Positions 35,582 through 47,967 of a stretch of 64,000 bases of DNA are shown in pieces. Source of the DNA: Trematomus loennbergii (lineage: Eukaryota > Chordata > Actinopteri > Perciformes > Nototheniidae); the NCBI GenBank assembly GCA_012861695.1, contig JAAOOA010000341.1:301501-365500 (forward strand). Direction: 5' to 3'. The position numbers were made by a program, and so were the translations under genes. How positions within the stretch are numbered: position 1 is the first letter of the stretch; each line of letters opens with the position of its first letter. The notes below the pieces were generated by a model. It had not been told where the DNA came from. It was given only the letters and a program-made list of their open reading frames with translations, and searched no databases.

Positions 35582-37300
35582 TCTACCGAATTAGTACAAA
35601 GTGCGGTCCCTCAACAAGAAAAATATTTAACAAAACAATTAAGTATTCAGACATAGATATTTACTAAGAATATGTTATGGTCTATTTAAACACAAGGCAT
35701 TAAATGATATAGTGATAAGCTTAATATATACAAAAACATCATTTATTGGGTACTTTCTATTGGGAAGTAGCTGTCCCCAACCCTGACATCTACATTTAAA
35801 TTTCTGTAAATAACACTTAAAACATTTTTTTTAAATGTTGTTCAATGGTTTATTTAGAAGATCTTTATGATTACATTCAAACAGAAGTTGGAATATTTAA
35901 GTTTATTGTGGGTATCATTTTTTAATAAAAAAACTATACTCAAAAATCATGTCCCCAGTTTTCATGTCACTACCGAAACACAAAGGGTTTTAGTCCAATG
36001 GCTGAGCCTGGTTTTTAGCCACACCCCTGCATTTTTGACAAGGCAGTGACACTGCACCCCTGTCCCTCATGGCTGAATGGCAAGTAGCTATATCCCATAC
36101 TTTTGATATAAATCTGTTCCAAAATCAGAAAATTGTAACCTTAAGAATTGTCACTACCGAACACATATTATCTTCAATTAAGTAAACTTTTTCTGGGTTT
36201 TATGCAAAGTATTAGGTTTTTATGTGTGTAAACCTCTTCAAAAACGTGTATGCTAGCCATGCACTTGCTAGCATTCTTTAGTTATGCTCAATTTGAGCTA
36301 GAATCATCACTACCGAAACAGTCACTACCGAAACATATGGTTAAGTTTCGGTAATTGACATGAACGTTTCGGCAGTGACAAAATGGAATGGTAAGCAGGT
36401 AAATCCCATAGTTTTGAAATAAATGTGTTTTAAAGTCTGAAAATCAGTGTGTTACTTTAAAGGTCTCTTATTATGCTATTGTTAGGCATATATTATAGGT
36501 CTCAGATATATAAAAAACATGTCTATGAAGTGTTTTGCTCAAAATACCAAACAGATCACCCATTCTAGTCTCATTCCCCTCTATTTCAGCCTGTTACTAA
36601 AGTACTGAATCTGGGTCAGTAGCTTCAAACATTCACACTTCAACATAAGGCATGTTATGAGTTAAGATTAAGCAATAAGGTTGAGGGAATATGATACAAT
36701 CTTGAGAGCAAAATACTGTGGTCACTACCGAAACAGTGGATGTTTTGTAAAAAATTAAGTATATTGAGTTATCAACTAAAATGATATGATACTGATTGGT
36801 TTAATGTATTTTCAATTTCAACAATCATAAACTCTGGAATCAATATGATCAGTATTATGCATTTGACAAAGAAAGTTTGCATTATGATTTTTATGAATTG
36901 TATAAATTGAACTTTGAAATTTGATTAAAAATTCACTTTTATTGATTTAATTGTGAAAACCCTCAAGAAATATTTGTTAAAATACTATTTAGAGAAGGGA
37001 AGGTAAAACAATCTTAACAGGTTAATATAATAGTTTTTACTACAGTGTATGGACTAAGTTTCGGTAGTGACCATTTTTGGTAGAGGAAGAACATTCAATA
37101 CAGTCTGAAAATACGATATACAAATGTACGGTTCTTTTACTAGATATGTGTAATTTAGATATGGTACAAAATATATATGGACAAAGTTTTGGGAAAAAAA
37201 CATACAACATTTCAAAACATTTCCAACCTGACTTTGGTCCAATTCGGTAGAATGTAGCTAATATTAATTAACTTTTACATTTCAATATAGTGTAAAACTG
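35582..37300. repeat. Arm-specific insert with repeated TCACTACCGAAAC motif
   Basis: At least seven copies of gtcactaccgaaaca or its inverse lie here (35,966; 36,150; 36,306; 36,321; 36,366 inverse; 36,721; 37,058 inverse), with weaker ones at about 35,582, 36,347 and 37,241. Spacing is irregular and the DNA between them is AT-rich. No protein is encoded. It is present only in the gene C arm. I do not recognise the element. Confidence 0.7.
36459..36600 (+). mobile_element. TTAA-type MITE 5' fragment
   Basis: It begins aggtctcttattatgctatt after ttTTAA-type sequence. It continues ggcatatattataggtctcag and agtgttttgctcaaaatacc, as in the array unit fragment at 2,381-2,525. The other end is not found. 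Confidence 0.68.
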
Positions 37301-38172
37301 AACACGTGTGCAGTAAAGTTTCCAAAATATTTAATGGGGTTAAATTGAGACTCATGTTTTAAAATTACGTGACATTTATTTTCACCAAATTTCTATTTTG
37401 AAAGTCAGAATGAAATTGTTTGTAAGATGTTTATACATGCATTGCTTTCATAGGCATATCTCACTGACAGCAGGCATATTTTCAACAGAAATCTGTTAAA
37501 GAGCGCCCTCTAGTGTTAAAAGATAACTAGACCAACAAAAATATCTCCATCAATTTACAAGTTTATACAATTATAAACCCATAGATTATATATGTGTTTT
37601 ACTTTCAAATAAGCACCTCTTATGTAAATGTAAAACATGACTATTTAAAGCCAGTGGATGAAAGAACCACACCTTGTTTTTGGGTCAGATCGTTTATTCA
37701 GTTTTAGACAATTAAACATCCAGTTAAAACTCCATTAAGGTAAATATGACAAAAATAGTGATACACATATTATAACCATCACCAATTTCAACCAAAACGT
37801 AAAAGAATTCTGAAAGCAAAACATAATAGATTTGTCTTTTTATATATTTTTTCTCATAAACATATAATAGGACACAACAACAATTCAAATGAAGATTACA
37901 GGTTTCACACTTTAAGAGGATAAATATACATGTACTCTATGAATAACTACTACAACAAAACCATATCATAAAGTCATTCAGATGTTCACAGAGGCAATGT
38001 TAAATTTAGTGTCGCCCTTTTTCTCAATTTCAGTTAGTAATCTGTTAGTAATTTAGTTTCTCCCCTCTTCAGGTTGTGATTTCTATATTTGAACTAGAGC
38101 CATTCAATAAACCCAGAGAGCAGATACAGATTAGAGAAGAGTGAGCTTGTTGCAGTAAATATACCAATGGGT

Positions 38173-40278
38173 TTACTTAGCGCAGATGAAATGAAACTTT
38201 TCATTGTCAGCCTTTTTGTACCACTTTCCATCTCTCTTCATGACTGCAGCCATGCCACACTGCTCATCCATTTCGTCTTGGGCCCAGTTGTGATAGCAGA
38301 CCAGACGATCATTGACCCAGAACCACAGATCCAGAGTGCAGGTGTAGCGCATTCCCAGCCAGACGAACTCAGTGTCGGCCATCTTGGCTCTCTTTTCGAC
38401 CCATCTCTGCTGGTGACGGTCAGTGATGGAGACCAGGTCATGGTGGTTCTCTCTGCAGTAAGTCAGGGCCTCATCCCAAGTCTTACTCTCATTGATCAGG
38501 ATCACTTTGTCTGTAATTGAAATGGATATATTTTTTAGTTAGGGTAACTATTTATTGCAGACTCTCAACTGTAATAATATAGAACCTTTCTTACAATAAT
38601 CCTTATGTTTTTTAAATACATACAAGTCCCCACAAAAAAAAAAAAAAAAGATACAAATGGAATAAAAACCAATGGTAAGGAAATATAAGTCCAGAAATGA
38701 CATGGCACCTTGTGTAAAAGCCAGGTTAAAAAGATGCGTCTTAACGACAAAAACATGACTAAATGATATTCAAACTTTAAGTAGTAAGAATATTATATTC
38801 ACAGTCTATCGTAAGATTAAGGACAGAATCCAGATTGGCAATTCTGTGTATATTAAACATATTTTCACAACTAAAGGATATTCAACATGAATGTAAAAAT
38901 ATATAACTGAGGACTGAAATAAGAATACTTTACTTATAGACTTTTGAAAAACTCACCATCATAGCAGTAGAAGGGTTTTTCTGTGTGCAGATGTCGGAGC
39001 TCCACTTTCCATTGGCGTAGTCATAGCACATGTCTTTGAGGCTTCATCTTTAAATGAGTCCGGATCCCAGTGTCTGAAAGAGAAATTCTTCCCATCTGAC
39101 CAGCTCCAGATCTCTCTGAACAGGCCGATCCACATTTTGAAAGAGCTATGCTGACCCTTGATAGCTTTGATGTGTGTGATTCCACTGACCAGGTCAGTGT
39201 GATTTTCTCTGCAGTAGCTCTGAGCCTGAAGCCAGTTCTTTAGTTCATCAATTACTAAGTATTTCTGTGGCCCTGTTTCTGTGAGAATGAAAAGACAAAT
39301 TTTACAAGTTTTTAAATCATTTTCTCTTATGTAAATCATGTTAAAAAAAAATGTAAAAAAAATATGAACACCATCTCACTTAAGTTTCAGATTGATGAAA
39401 GTGTTTGGTATAATAATGTAGATTGCATCATAAAAAAAAGGCATATACTTTACCATTAAAATGTATTCAAACAAGTAGAATTGTATCATCACAGTTACCA
39501 ATAATGTTATGTGAAAAGTAAAAAGCAACATTTATTTTCATTAAATGTAACTCTACAACATGAGTCATCTTTCAACTATTGTTACACAGTATGATATCAT
39601 TTATATGGCGTTAATAGTGACTTATACTCACCATTGTAGCAGATAAACCTTTTAGGGGTGCGAGAACAATGGTCATCGTACCATTTTTCCGAGGTTGTAA
39701 TCACCACACAGTTCTCAGGATTGCCATGTCCATTGTCCGGCTCATTTGTAACCCATTCAGGCGCACATCCTGGATCACATTCTGTAGGATTGTACTTCTC
39801 CCCCGGCAGAGACCAGCGCCACTCTTTGATCATTTTTTCATTGATGCTCCTCAGTCCAATCCAGGCGTCTGTAGTCTGTGAAGAGTTAGTCAGTCTCTCC
39901 ACGTCTCTCATGTCAGACACTGTGGCCAGGTCAGTGAAATGCTCTCTGCAATAACTCTGGGCTTCCTCCCAGGTCTTTCCCTCAGGAATGAAGTGGTACT
40001 CATAGAGGTGACATGTGAAGAAGGAACACTGACCTAAAAACAGAGACCATTCTGCAGTGATGGAGCTGACAGTATGACAAGCCCTGATCATTAAATCAAA
40101 CTCATGAGTACTCGAATCACCCCCCCACTTACACCATCCCCTTCATCTTAACGGGGGTCTGAGTTCACTTAGTCCACTTTTTATGTTATGAAGAGTGAGC
40201 AGTTTTCATGACTCCAGATGTGATTTAATTTAAAATCCACTTACCCATCAGAATGAGCACAAACAGACTCCACTGCAT
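38173..40278 (-). CDS. Triple-CTLD C-type lectin (gene C), CTLD2 frameshifted
   Basis: Minus-strand coding exons are 40278-40245, 40033-39632, 39278-38957 and 38510-38173, with the same structure and phases as gene B. The signal peptide starts MQWSLFVLILMG. CTLD1 is intact but reads EPD where genes A and B read EPN, and WYD where B reads WHD, so the sugar site may be altered. CTLD2 lacks the 20-bp duplication of gene B. It has two 1-bp deletions relative to B (at 39,009-39,014, ccattgg, and about 38,973-38,983) that shift the frame near its end. CTLD3 is intact and ends FHFICAK. No membrane helix was seen. It is transcribed divergently from the array side, toward gene B. Both deletions lie at short homopolymers, so base-call error is possible. 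Confidence 0.82.
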
Positions 40279-40419
40279 CTTTGCTCTGTTAGATGAAACC
40301 AATTGTTAGTGTACAGTGATCATTTACAAATCTTATAAATGATGTCAGTTACATTTAAATTATTTAAAAAACCTAATGGGTCAGTCAAATGACCAGAAAC
40401 ACAGACTGCACCACTCCCT

Positions 40420-40698
40420 TCAGTGCAGCAGTTTAATGAGGAAGTTCATGTTAAGGAAATGCAAATTCTGAGCAGCACCAGCAGTAACAGGCACACACCA
40501 CCAGGCTGTCAGGAGGCTGAACTCTCTCCCCCCCCCTCCCTCCACCTCTCCTCTCTCCCTCTATCTCACCTCTCCACCTGCCCCACTGGACCTGGACTTT
40601 AACACCCCCCCCACACACACAGACACAACAAATCCAGCACCAGTCACTTTTACGCTGCTATGGAAATATGTTGCACTCTCATTTGCACTATGTACATC

Positions 40699-40735
<37 letters not shown>

Positions 40736-40897
40736 TGCTTACTTGAAGTAAACGGTTATTTTGTTTTTTTGTAATTATTGAGTGTTCTTGTATTTGAATG
40801 TGTTATTTTATACCTCGGGACTGTGGGAAACAGTATTTCGATCGTGTGTACAAACTATTTTGAGATTGACAATAAAGTTGACTTTGACTTGACTTGA
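40420..40897 (+). mobile_element. LINE 3' end in gene C upstream intron
   Basis: The sequence ends gacaataaagttgactttga, cttgactt, the same tail as the minus-strand LINE at 34,081. It is absent from gene B at the equivalent place. It includes C-rich and (TA)n stretches (40,709-40,732). No coding sequence was recognised. Confidence 0.72.
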
Positions 40898-41745
40898 CCA
40901 TAACATTTATTTTTAGCACATGAAAATGTCTCATTTCAATGAAACACCAGTTGCAAACTAAACAATAACTTATAGTGCCACACAACAACACTGACTTTTT
41001 ATGTTGTTTTTTTGTCAGGCTATACGTATTAATATGTTGCTGGTGATATATTTGTAGATTATTTATTCACATTACAATGTACTCCTATCAGAGACAGAAA
41101 CTGAAATTCTAGCTGAATTAAATTGTGTATTGTTGCTTTTATAAGCCCGATTAAAAGATGTGTTAATTATTTTATTAGGGGTGAACTAACAACTATGAAA
41201 ATTACATTGTGTTTATTTGAACTGAGAGTGAGATTGCTGTGTATACACATCGTCTCCAATAAAACATTTAAGATTTACCACCGTTTTTTAAAGCAGGAAA
41301 ATAGTGGGGTTTTCAGCCCTGAGTAATGTCTACGGGACAGGCTGCATACATCGCCCACAAAGCTCTAAAAACCTAACATGAACCTGAAAGGTAAAACTCA
41401 GGGCAACAATATCCACTAGACTCAACTGTTTGTTTTCATTATAAATGTCCAGCGTTCTTGGTAAAGTGCCCATCTTTGTAAAAAAAAAAGTTTCAAAGTG
41501 AACATTAGATAAAGTTTATATTCAAAATAAACACTGAGTTTTTAAAAAAATAAAATATTCCAAGTGATTTCAAGAGAAACAAATGATTTAAGGGAATAAA
41601 TGAACATAATAGGGTTTTAGATTTCATTGCTTCTGATTGAGATGTGATTCATTAAATGTTCCTCCCCTTTGGAAAATATTCTGAAGGAGAATATCTTTCT
41701 CAAAATAAACAAAATATGAAAATGACTGAACAGAATCACACTTAC

Positions 41746-41870
41746 TTCTCCTGAGTCGTCCTGTCAGCTGCTTCTCTCTCTGTCTCTCTCGATGTGCTGG
41801 TGAAGACTCAGATATCCACGAGGTCGCTGCTCTCTTTGAGCCACCTTTGGACAAACATTTGAATATTAAA
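41746..41870 (-). other. Non-coding first exon of lectin gene C
   Basis: Inverted counterpart of the gene B exon at 23,640-23,763, with the donor gtaagt on minus just left of 41,746. The outer border is not defined. Confidence 0.65.
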
Positions 41871-41955
41871 ATTCAGATGTCAAAGAGGTCTGTCATGGTT
41901 GATATAGGATTCATTGAAGGAAAGAATATTAATTAAATGCAACAGGGAAAAAAGT

Positions 41956-43640
41956 TGAACACACTTCCTTGTTGACTGTCTGACACACGGAAAGAAAGGT
42001 ACCATTCCAAAATATGCACTAATGATAACTATTGCATGTTTATATTTTTATATTTTTGTTAGGATATTGCTTGTTACCATATGTCAAACAGCTTTAAGAG
42101 AACAGTCTGGCTGTATTTGAGCCCCTCATATTACAAGTGTGTCAATATTATTTTAATTTCAGTCACATAGTTTCTTTATTCTGAAACACAAGTCAAAAAC
42201 ATTATCTCTTTGTTGTCTCTATTCTTATGAGTCTGTCCATCCAGCTATTTCATTCCTGTGAATGCTATATCTCAGGAGAACGTGAGGAATTCATTCAAGT
42301 CTTGCACAATCTTCCACTTGGACTCAAGGATGAATCCATTTCTGTCACATTTTGACCTTTGATTGTGGTCAAAAGGCCAAAAGTCTCTGAGACCTCACAA
42401 AACACGATTTTGTGGCGTAACAAGAATTAATATGTTAGCTATGACAAAGTCACTCAACTTTCTGATAGGATAAAATTATGAATCGATGACATTTGGACAG
42501 ACATGGATGTAAACTGCTACATGACTGGTTGGCAGAAGCACACAAGTTCCAGGCGGTAACTCCAGTTTCCATTTCAATGGGAGAACTTTGTAGTGCTCTT
42601 AATAGCATATATGTTATTGAATAAGATATTCAAATAAATGTGCAGGCATTTTATACACCAATTCAATAGTATTATCCTAAAGTATATCAAGATCAGTAAA
42701 TAGCAATAATCGTGCATAAACAAGATACTTTTGAGAAAACAATTTCTCAAATAGGACCAAGTGTAAGTCAGTGTGGGATACCTTAAAAAAAACCTTAAGA
42801 CTTGATATGGAACGATTGGAAAACTATTGTCTGAATTCTACAAGAAAGATAGTGATAACAACCACTTATTTAACTGGTAATTATCTAGCTACACAGATCA
42901 TGTTTAAAGTAAAATATTAAATATAAATATACATAATACAGTAGGGATTACAGACTGATCCAGCCAGGCCATGTACAGAGCACTGGGGCAGTCGCTGTGT
43001 GGCACAGGAAGAGTCCCGGAATATTAACATCACATTTACATGAACATATCAAAACAGCACAACAAGAACAAAGACTGCTCTTACTTGACTAGGAGGAAAC
43101 ATATCACAAGTCAAATGAGTGCACGCTATGGTTTGCAGCACAGCTAAACAGACCTATCCCATATTTCTCTCCTATTTGAATAACTCTGCCATGGCAACAG
43201 TCACAACCTTTTTAATACTTTTGGTTTTCATGTCCTTATTCTGATAAAGAGGCCTGAATACATGTTTCACCTGCTCTATATTTCATGTATAATACAAAGC
43301 CTTAGACTTTACTTAAAGAGAGCAAGATCAAATGGGTGGTCGAGGATCTCATGATTTGACCTTAAGGGCTACAGTATACTATATATGAGGCCCAAAAGCA
43401 ACTGCCCCATTATCTGTATCTAATGCACACATTGATGCCACCAAATGAAACAAAAAAAAGAAAGTACTACAAATAAACTGGAATTAATTTCACATCTTAA
43501 ATTATTAATATATACACAATATATCATCACCAAATTCTGTGTTATTATGACCGATCATAACTCAGCTTTATGCACACACATATTTTGCATGGTTTAAGAA
43601 AGACGGGTCGGGGGGGGTTCTGCGACACCGCTGCAGACTC
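41956..43640. other. Intergenic region between lectins and LINE block
   Basis: No gene was seen. The part at 42,230-42,520 (gctatatctcaggagaacgt, cttggactcaaggatgaat, gacctcacaaaacacg) resembles a very common dispersed vertebrate repeat that I know from fish DNA but cannot name with certainty. Confidence 0.5.
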
Positions 43641-43650
43641 TCTGCGCGCG

Positions 43651-43795
<145 letters not shown>

Positions 43796-43984
43796 AAGGC
43801 CGTATTCATGGAGTCAACATTGGGGGGGACCAAAAATTCAATCAAAATTTGAATACTAATTTCCTGCCATTCTAAAGGAAAATATATAAAAATTCACTAA
43901 CACATGGGATACTTTAAAACCTGTTAAACCCCATGCCCCTGCCCGTGGGGGCAAAAAACAACAATATTCACGAAACTGTGTCTC

Positions 43985-44300
43985 AGGCATGGGCGTAGGA
44001 AGCATCCTCAATGTGGGTGGGACAATTTGCAGGTGGTGGACCTAACCTCCTCTAGGGGGGTCAGGGGGCATGCTCCCCCGGGAAGATTTTTTTAAATGTT
44101 GAAGTTAAATGCATCAATCTGGTGCACTTTGAGAGCAACATTAGGGACTAAATCTATGGATACATCTCTCAACACCATATGAAACAGAACTGAACAGATT
44201 TACTTTTTCTTTATGCATATTTTACAAATCATACCCCTTTTAAACTGTAGTATGAGTTGGAATTATTTCATATTACTTCCTTTACTCGCTACTTTACTCG
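43985..44300 (+). mobile_element. Possible hAT-like element end
   Basis: The string tcaggcatgggcgtaggaag followed by tgtgggtgggacaatttgc resembles the terminus of a fish DNA transposon (CAG start). No opposite end or target duplication was found. Confidence 0.4.
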
Positions 44301-44310
44301 TTACTTTACT

Positions 44311-44952
44311 CAAGGTTGGACTACTGCAACGCTCTGTACGTGGGTATGGACCAGGCGTCAATTAAACGCCTGCAGCTAGTCCAAACGCAGCTGCACGTCT
44401 ACTCACTGGCCACAAAAAGCGTGACCACATCACCCCTATTCTGGCCTCACTGCACTGGCTTCCATTCGGTTCAGAATTGATTTTAAACTCCTTTTATTTG
44501 TTTTAAAGCACTAAATGGGCTGGCTCCGGCCTATATAGCCGAACTCCTCCAGCGCTACACCCCAGCCAGAGCTTTAAGGTCTGCTGACCAGCTGTTGCTG
44601 ATAGTGCCCAAGACCAGGCTCAAAACCAGAGGGCACCAAGCCTTCGCAGCAGCTGGCCCGAGGCTCTGGAACACTCTGCCCCTCCATGTGAGGTCGGCCC
44701 AGACCTAGGGGTTTTTAAATCTACTCTTAAACACACTTCTTCTCCCTGGCCTTTTAGTCAGAGCGGAGCACGACTCCTGACTTTTCCCTGTGTTTTTTTT
44801 TAAATATCTGTTGTAATTTATTGTCTTTTATTGTGATTATAGAAATGTGTTTTTATGTGATTGTAGTTATTACATGTACAGCACTTTGGCCCGACCAAAA
44901 ATCGCTTTTAAATGTGCTTTATAAATAAACCTTGATTTGATTTGATTTGATT
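44311..44952 (+). mobile_element. 5'-truncated LINE 3' end (L2/Rex type)
   Basis: The translation shows LDYCNALYVGMDQASIKRLQ, then FKALNGLAPAYIAELLQRY and AAGPRLWNTLPLHVR, with stops and shifts between. This is the conserved C-terminal end of ORF2. It ends in the microsatellite-like tail ttgatttgatttgattt. It is inactive. Confidence 0.87.
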
Positions 44953-45690
44953 TACACTACCCATAATCCTCAGCTATCGTTTGGGACTACAACATCCGCT
45001 TTGCTTGACAAACCCCGTGATTAGTCCTCAAGCTCTGTGATTGGATGTTGGAGTGGCAGTGCGCCAAGGTTACTTCTCGCGTCAAACAGCTCTTTGAAAT
45101 GGAATGAAACCACGGCAGACTATCCAAAACTGGACTCGAACGGGTCCAGCCCACCCCTCACCCCCAGAACTACACATGCTGGCTAATTGTGTTTCGCAAC
45201 ATGTTCTATGGCACGTCTCTACTGGGAATTGTAGTTTTAAAAGACGTTTTCGTATATCCCATAATTAAATCATTTGACAGTGAGGGAATACGGTTTTATT
45301 ATGAAAACTTCGAGACTGGAAATATTGTTTTCACCCCGTGAGGGTTGACGCTAACAATGCCATGGTAGGCATGGATGCTGCCGTTACACGTTCTCCTGGC
45401 GAGACCTCAAATCATCTATCAAACTGTATAGATCCTACACATCCACTGGACGTGGATTCTAAAAGTACAATATACACTTCTCGCTAGAAATCTAATCAAA
45501 AAGCATTTTAATGGCCAAACTATCCTATGATTTTCCAGAGAGGGTTATTTATGAATATACGACCTCCGGAGCGTTTGCAGTCAACGGGAGCACTAGAGGT
45601 CGATAACTTTAAAACGTGATTATAGGTCGTAATAAGCGCTTGAACAATTGATCTATTTAGCCGTATGAGTTGGAGGACTTGTTGGCAAAT
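44953..45690. other. Intergenic, no gene
   Basis: Mixed-composition DNA containing fish-type dispersed strings (for example actacccataatcctcagc and gggaattgtagttttaaaa). No supported feature. Confidence 0.4.
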
Positions 45691-46530
45691 TTAAAGAAAG
45701 ATCAAATGTTGAGATACATGGTGACATCTAGTGAGTTTTATGTGCATGTGCAAGAATATATGTAACTATAATATAGCATAAAAAGTATATTTAAGTACCA
45801 AAACTACTTATTTTGCGTAATCTGCCATTTCTGGTACAACTTCTTTAGAAAACAAAAGTAAAAGCATCAAAAATAAAATGTAAAGTACCAAACATTAATG
45901 TTCTCGTTATACAGAATTAAACAATAAATAACAATTCTAAGAAATGATATTGTTACAGGACATACACAAAAAAAGTAATACTGTACAGTTAAAAATATAT
46001 AAAAATAATCAACAAATTCAAGGAAAAAAAGACAAATAAAAGGTAAATAACGTTATTACATGAAATTATAAGAACTAATCAATACATAATAAATAAATCA
46101 TTCACTGTCAAATCTAAATGGAGTTTAATTTGTCAAGTTATGTGAAGTAAATAATGGCAAATTATAAGAAAGAACAAATGTTGAGATACATGGTGACATC
46201 TAGTGAGTTTTATGTGCATGTGCAAGAAGATATTTAACCATAATAAAGCATAACAAGTATATTTAAAGTACAAAAACGACTATTTTGCATAATCTGCCAT
46301 TTCTGGCCTCGAATAAAGTAAAAGCATCAAAAATAAACTTTAAAGTATCTTTATTCCTTTTTATTTTTTATTTATTTTGTTATGGCTTGTAAATTGCATT
46401 GATGAAGAACCTGCTATCTAAGTTTTTCATTCATTACGTAATTACACCGTAGTTCTGTATATAATATGTAAATGGAGGTTCATTAATCAAAAACGTAGAG
46501 ATAAATGGTGACATCTAGTGAGCTTTTTGA
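45690..46530. repeat. Pair of ~190-bp direct repeats plus a third partial copy
   Basis: The block at about 45,697-45,890 recurs at about 46,167-46,355 (shared: ttgagatacatggtgacatc, tagtgagttttatgtgcatg, atctgccatttctgg). A third start (ggtgacatctagtgagct) is at about 46,507. A LINE-like tail string (aagtttttcattcattacgt) at 46,420 matches one at 9,460. Confidence 0.75.
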
Positions 46531-47069
46531 AGTAATACAACTATAATAGCTTTTAGTTTAATACCAAATCATTGATATCTAATCAGATGCAGTCTTTAAT
46601 CTGCTTTATTTGCATGATAGTCCAACAACACCACAGAATAATGTTTTACCTGCAGGCTCGTATCTCTTTTTTAATTTGAATACAAAAGTCATTGCTGGGA
46701 TTTAAATTCTGTCAAATGTTTATTTTAAATGACGCATACAATCAGAGTCAGATTTGCATCATGTATTACGACACTGGACACAGGTGTTGAATGTAAACTC
46801 AGACAATAAATAGATAGATTTTCAAAATGTTAGATTTTTAAATAGACTGATTGGCTAATCTATCAGTAAAGTTGATGCAGTACTTGTCGAAATGAATGAA
46901 TGAATGAATGATGTTGTTATTGTTTCAGTCATTAGAGGTTAGTGTCACTGCAACAGGTGAGACGAGAACAATTTACCTAGAGAAATGAACCGTATGAAAA
47001 GGCATTAAAGTCAGGAAAGGTTTGTCAATATGCAAACACACACACTTACAGAAACACACACACTTTTCT
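46531..47069. other. Upstream of receptor gene 1, no gene
   Basis: AT-rich, with a short (GAAT)n run at about 46,893 and CA-rich sequence at 47,035-47,070. Promoter sites could not be assigned. Confidence 0.4.
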
Positions 47070-47126
47070 GATCAGACATCAGTTTTGAGGCGTCTCAGTA
47101 GCACGAAGGGCAGAAACACTAACAAG
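47070..47126 (+). other. Probable non-coding first exon of receptor gene 1
   Basis: A stretch ending cagaaacactaacaag precedes a donor, gtgggt. Receptor genes 2 and 3 have comparable stretches with gtgagt donors at 57,444 and 62,691. The acceptor is at 50,293-50,304 (cttttcag). The intron now contains the nested transposons below. The open frame 47,233-47,475 in this intron resembles nothing I know. Confidence 0.5.
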
Positions 47127-47967
47127 GTGGGTGTCTTTTAAGAATATAATTACATGTTTAAGTTGTTAATGTTATAATACGATCACTTTTGTTATGACTT
47201 CATCTGGCAATTACTTCTTAACTAATTGATCTGTGTTTAATTTAGTTAAAGAAGTGCCTAATCTTCCCAGAGTCCAGGATGACGTCTTTAGATGTTTAGC
47301 TCTCCTCAATTTCTCTCGACTTTCTAATCATCCATACTTTGTTTTAGCGGAGACATCTACACCGAGAGACCCTGCAGTTATTACAAATGTGATGAGAATG
47401 AATATGGATGTTGGGCCATTTGCATTTGTCATCATGCCAGCAGAGGATGGATGTGGCTGTAAAACAATCTTATAGGCTCAGTTTAGCTTTGAAGGATCCC
47501 AAATAAAATGTTGTTTTGTTACAATGAAGAGAGAAAAGGAGCGAGGCTAGAGTGAATAGCAGAGGTGTGAAGTAGTGGAGTACAAATACTTTGTCAATGT
47601 ACTTCAGTACATTTTTCTGGTATCAGTACTTTACCCCACTACTTATTTTTCTGACGACTTTTTACTTTGACTTCTTAAATGTTTACCTGTACTTTCTACT
47701 TTTACATTTTCAACTCAAATACCTGTACTTTCTACTTTTACATTTTCAACTCAAATACCTGTACTTTCTACTTTTACATTTTGAACACAAATACCTGTAC
47801 TTTCTACTTCTTACATGTTGAACACAAATACCTGTACTTTCTACTTCTTACATTTTCAAAACAAGCTGGTTACTTTAGTTTTAATCTGTGTCTGGTGGCG
47901 TGATCATTATATTTTAGAGTCATTGCGTGCCTATTGATTTGAACACGATCTGTGTATCCATCATTTC

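Larger units (their letters stand above)
35395..41955 (-). repeat. Right arm of large inverted duplication (gene C arm)
   Basis: Reverse complement of 23,550-28,789 in conserved order. The inner end is at ttaatgtcaacgctgaaa (35,393-35,410). The arm is about 1.3 kb longer, chiefly because of sequence at 35,582-37,300 and LINE-derived sequence at 40,420-40,897 that are absent from the left arm. Confidence 0.9.

Noticed and set aside
38167..38520. Plus-strand 117-residue frame over gene C CTLD3
   Set aside because: It is the antisense shadow of a real lectin exon; the same shadow exists on minus at 26,714-27,043.
47233..47475. 80-residue frame in the receptor 1 intron as a gene
   Set aside because: No homology that I recognise, no splice support, and it lies between the non-coding exon and a transposon; left unannotated.
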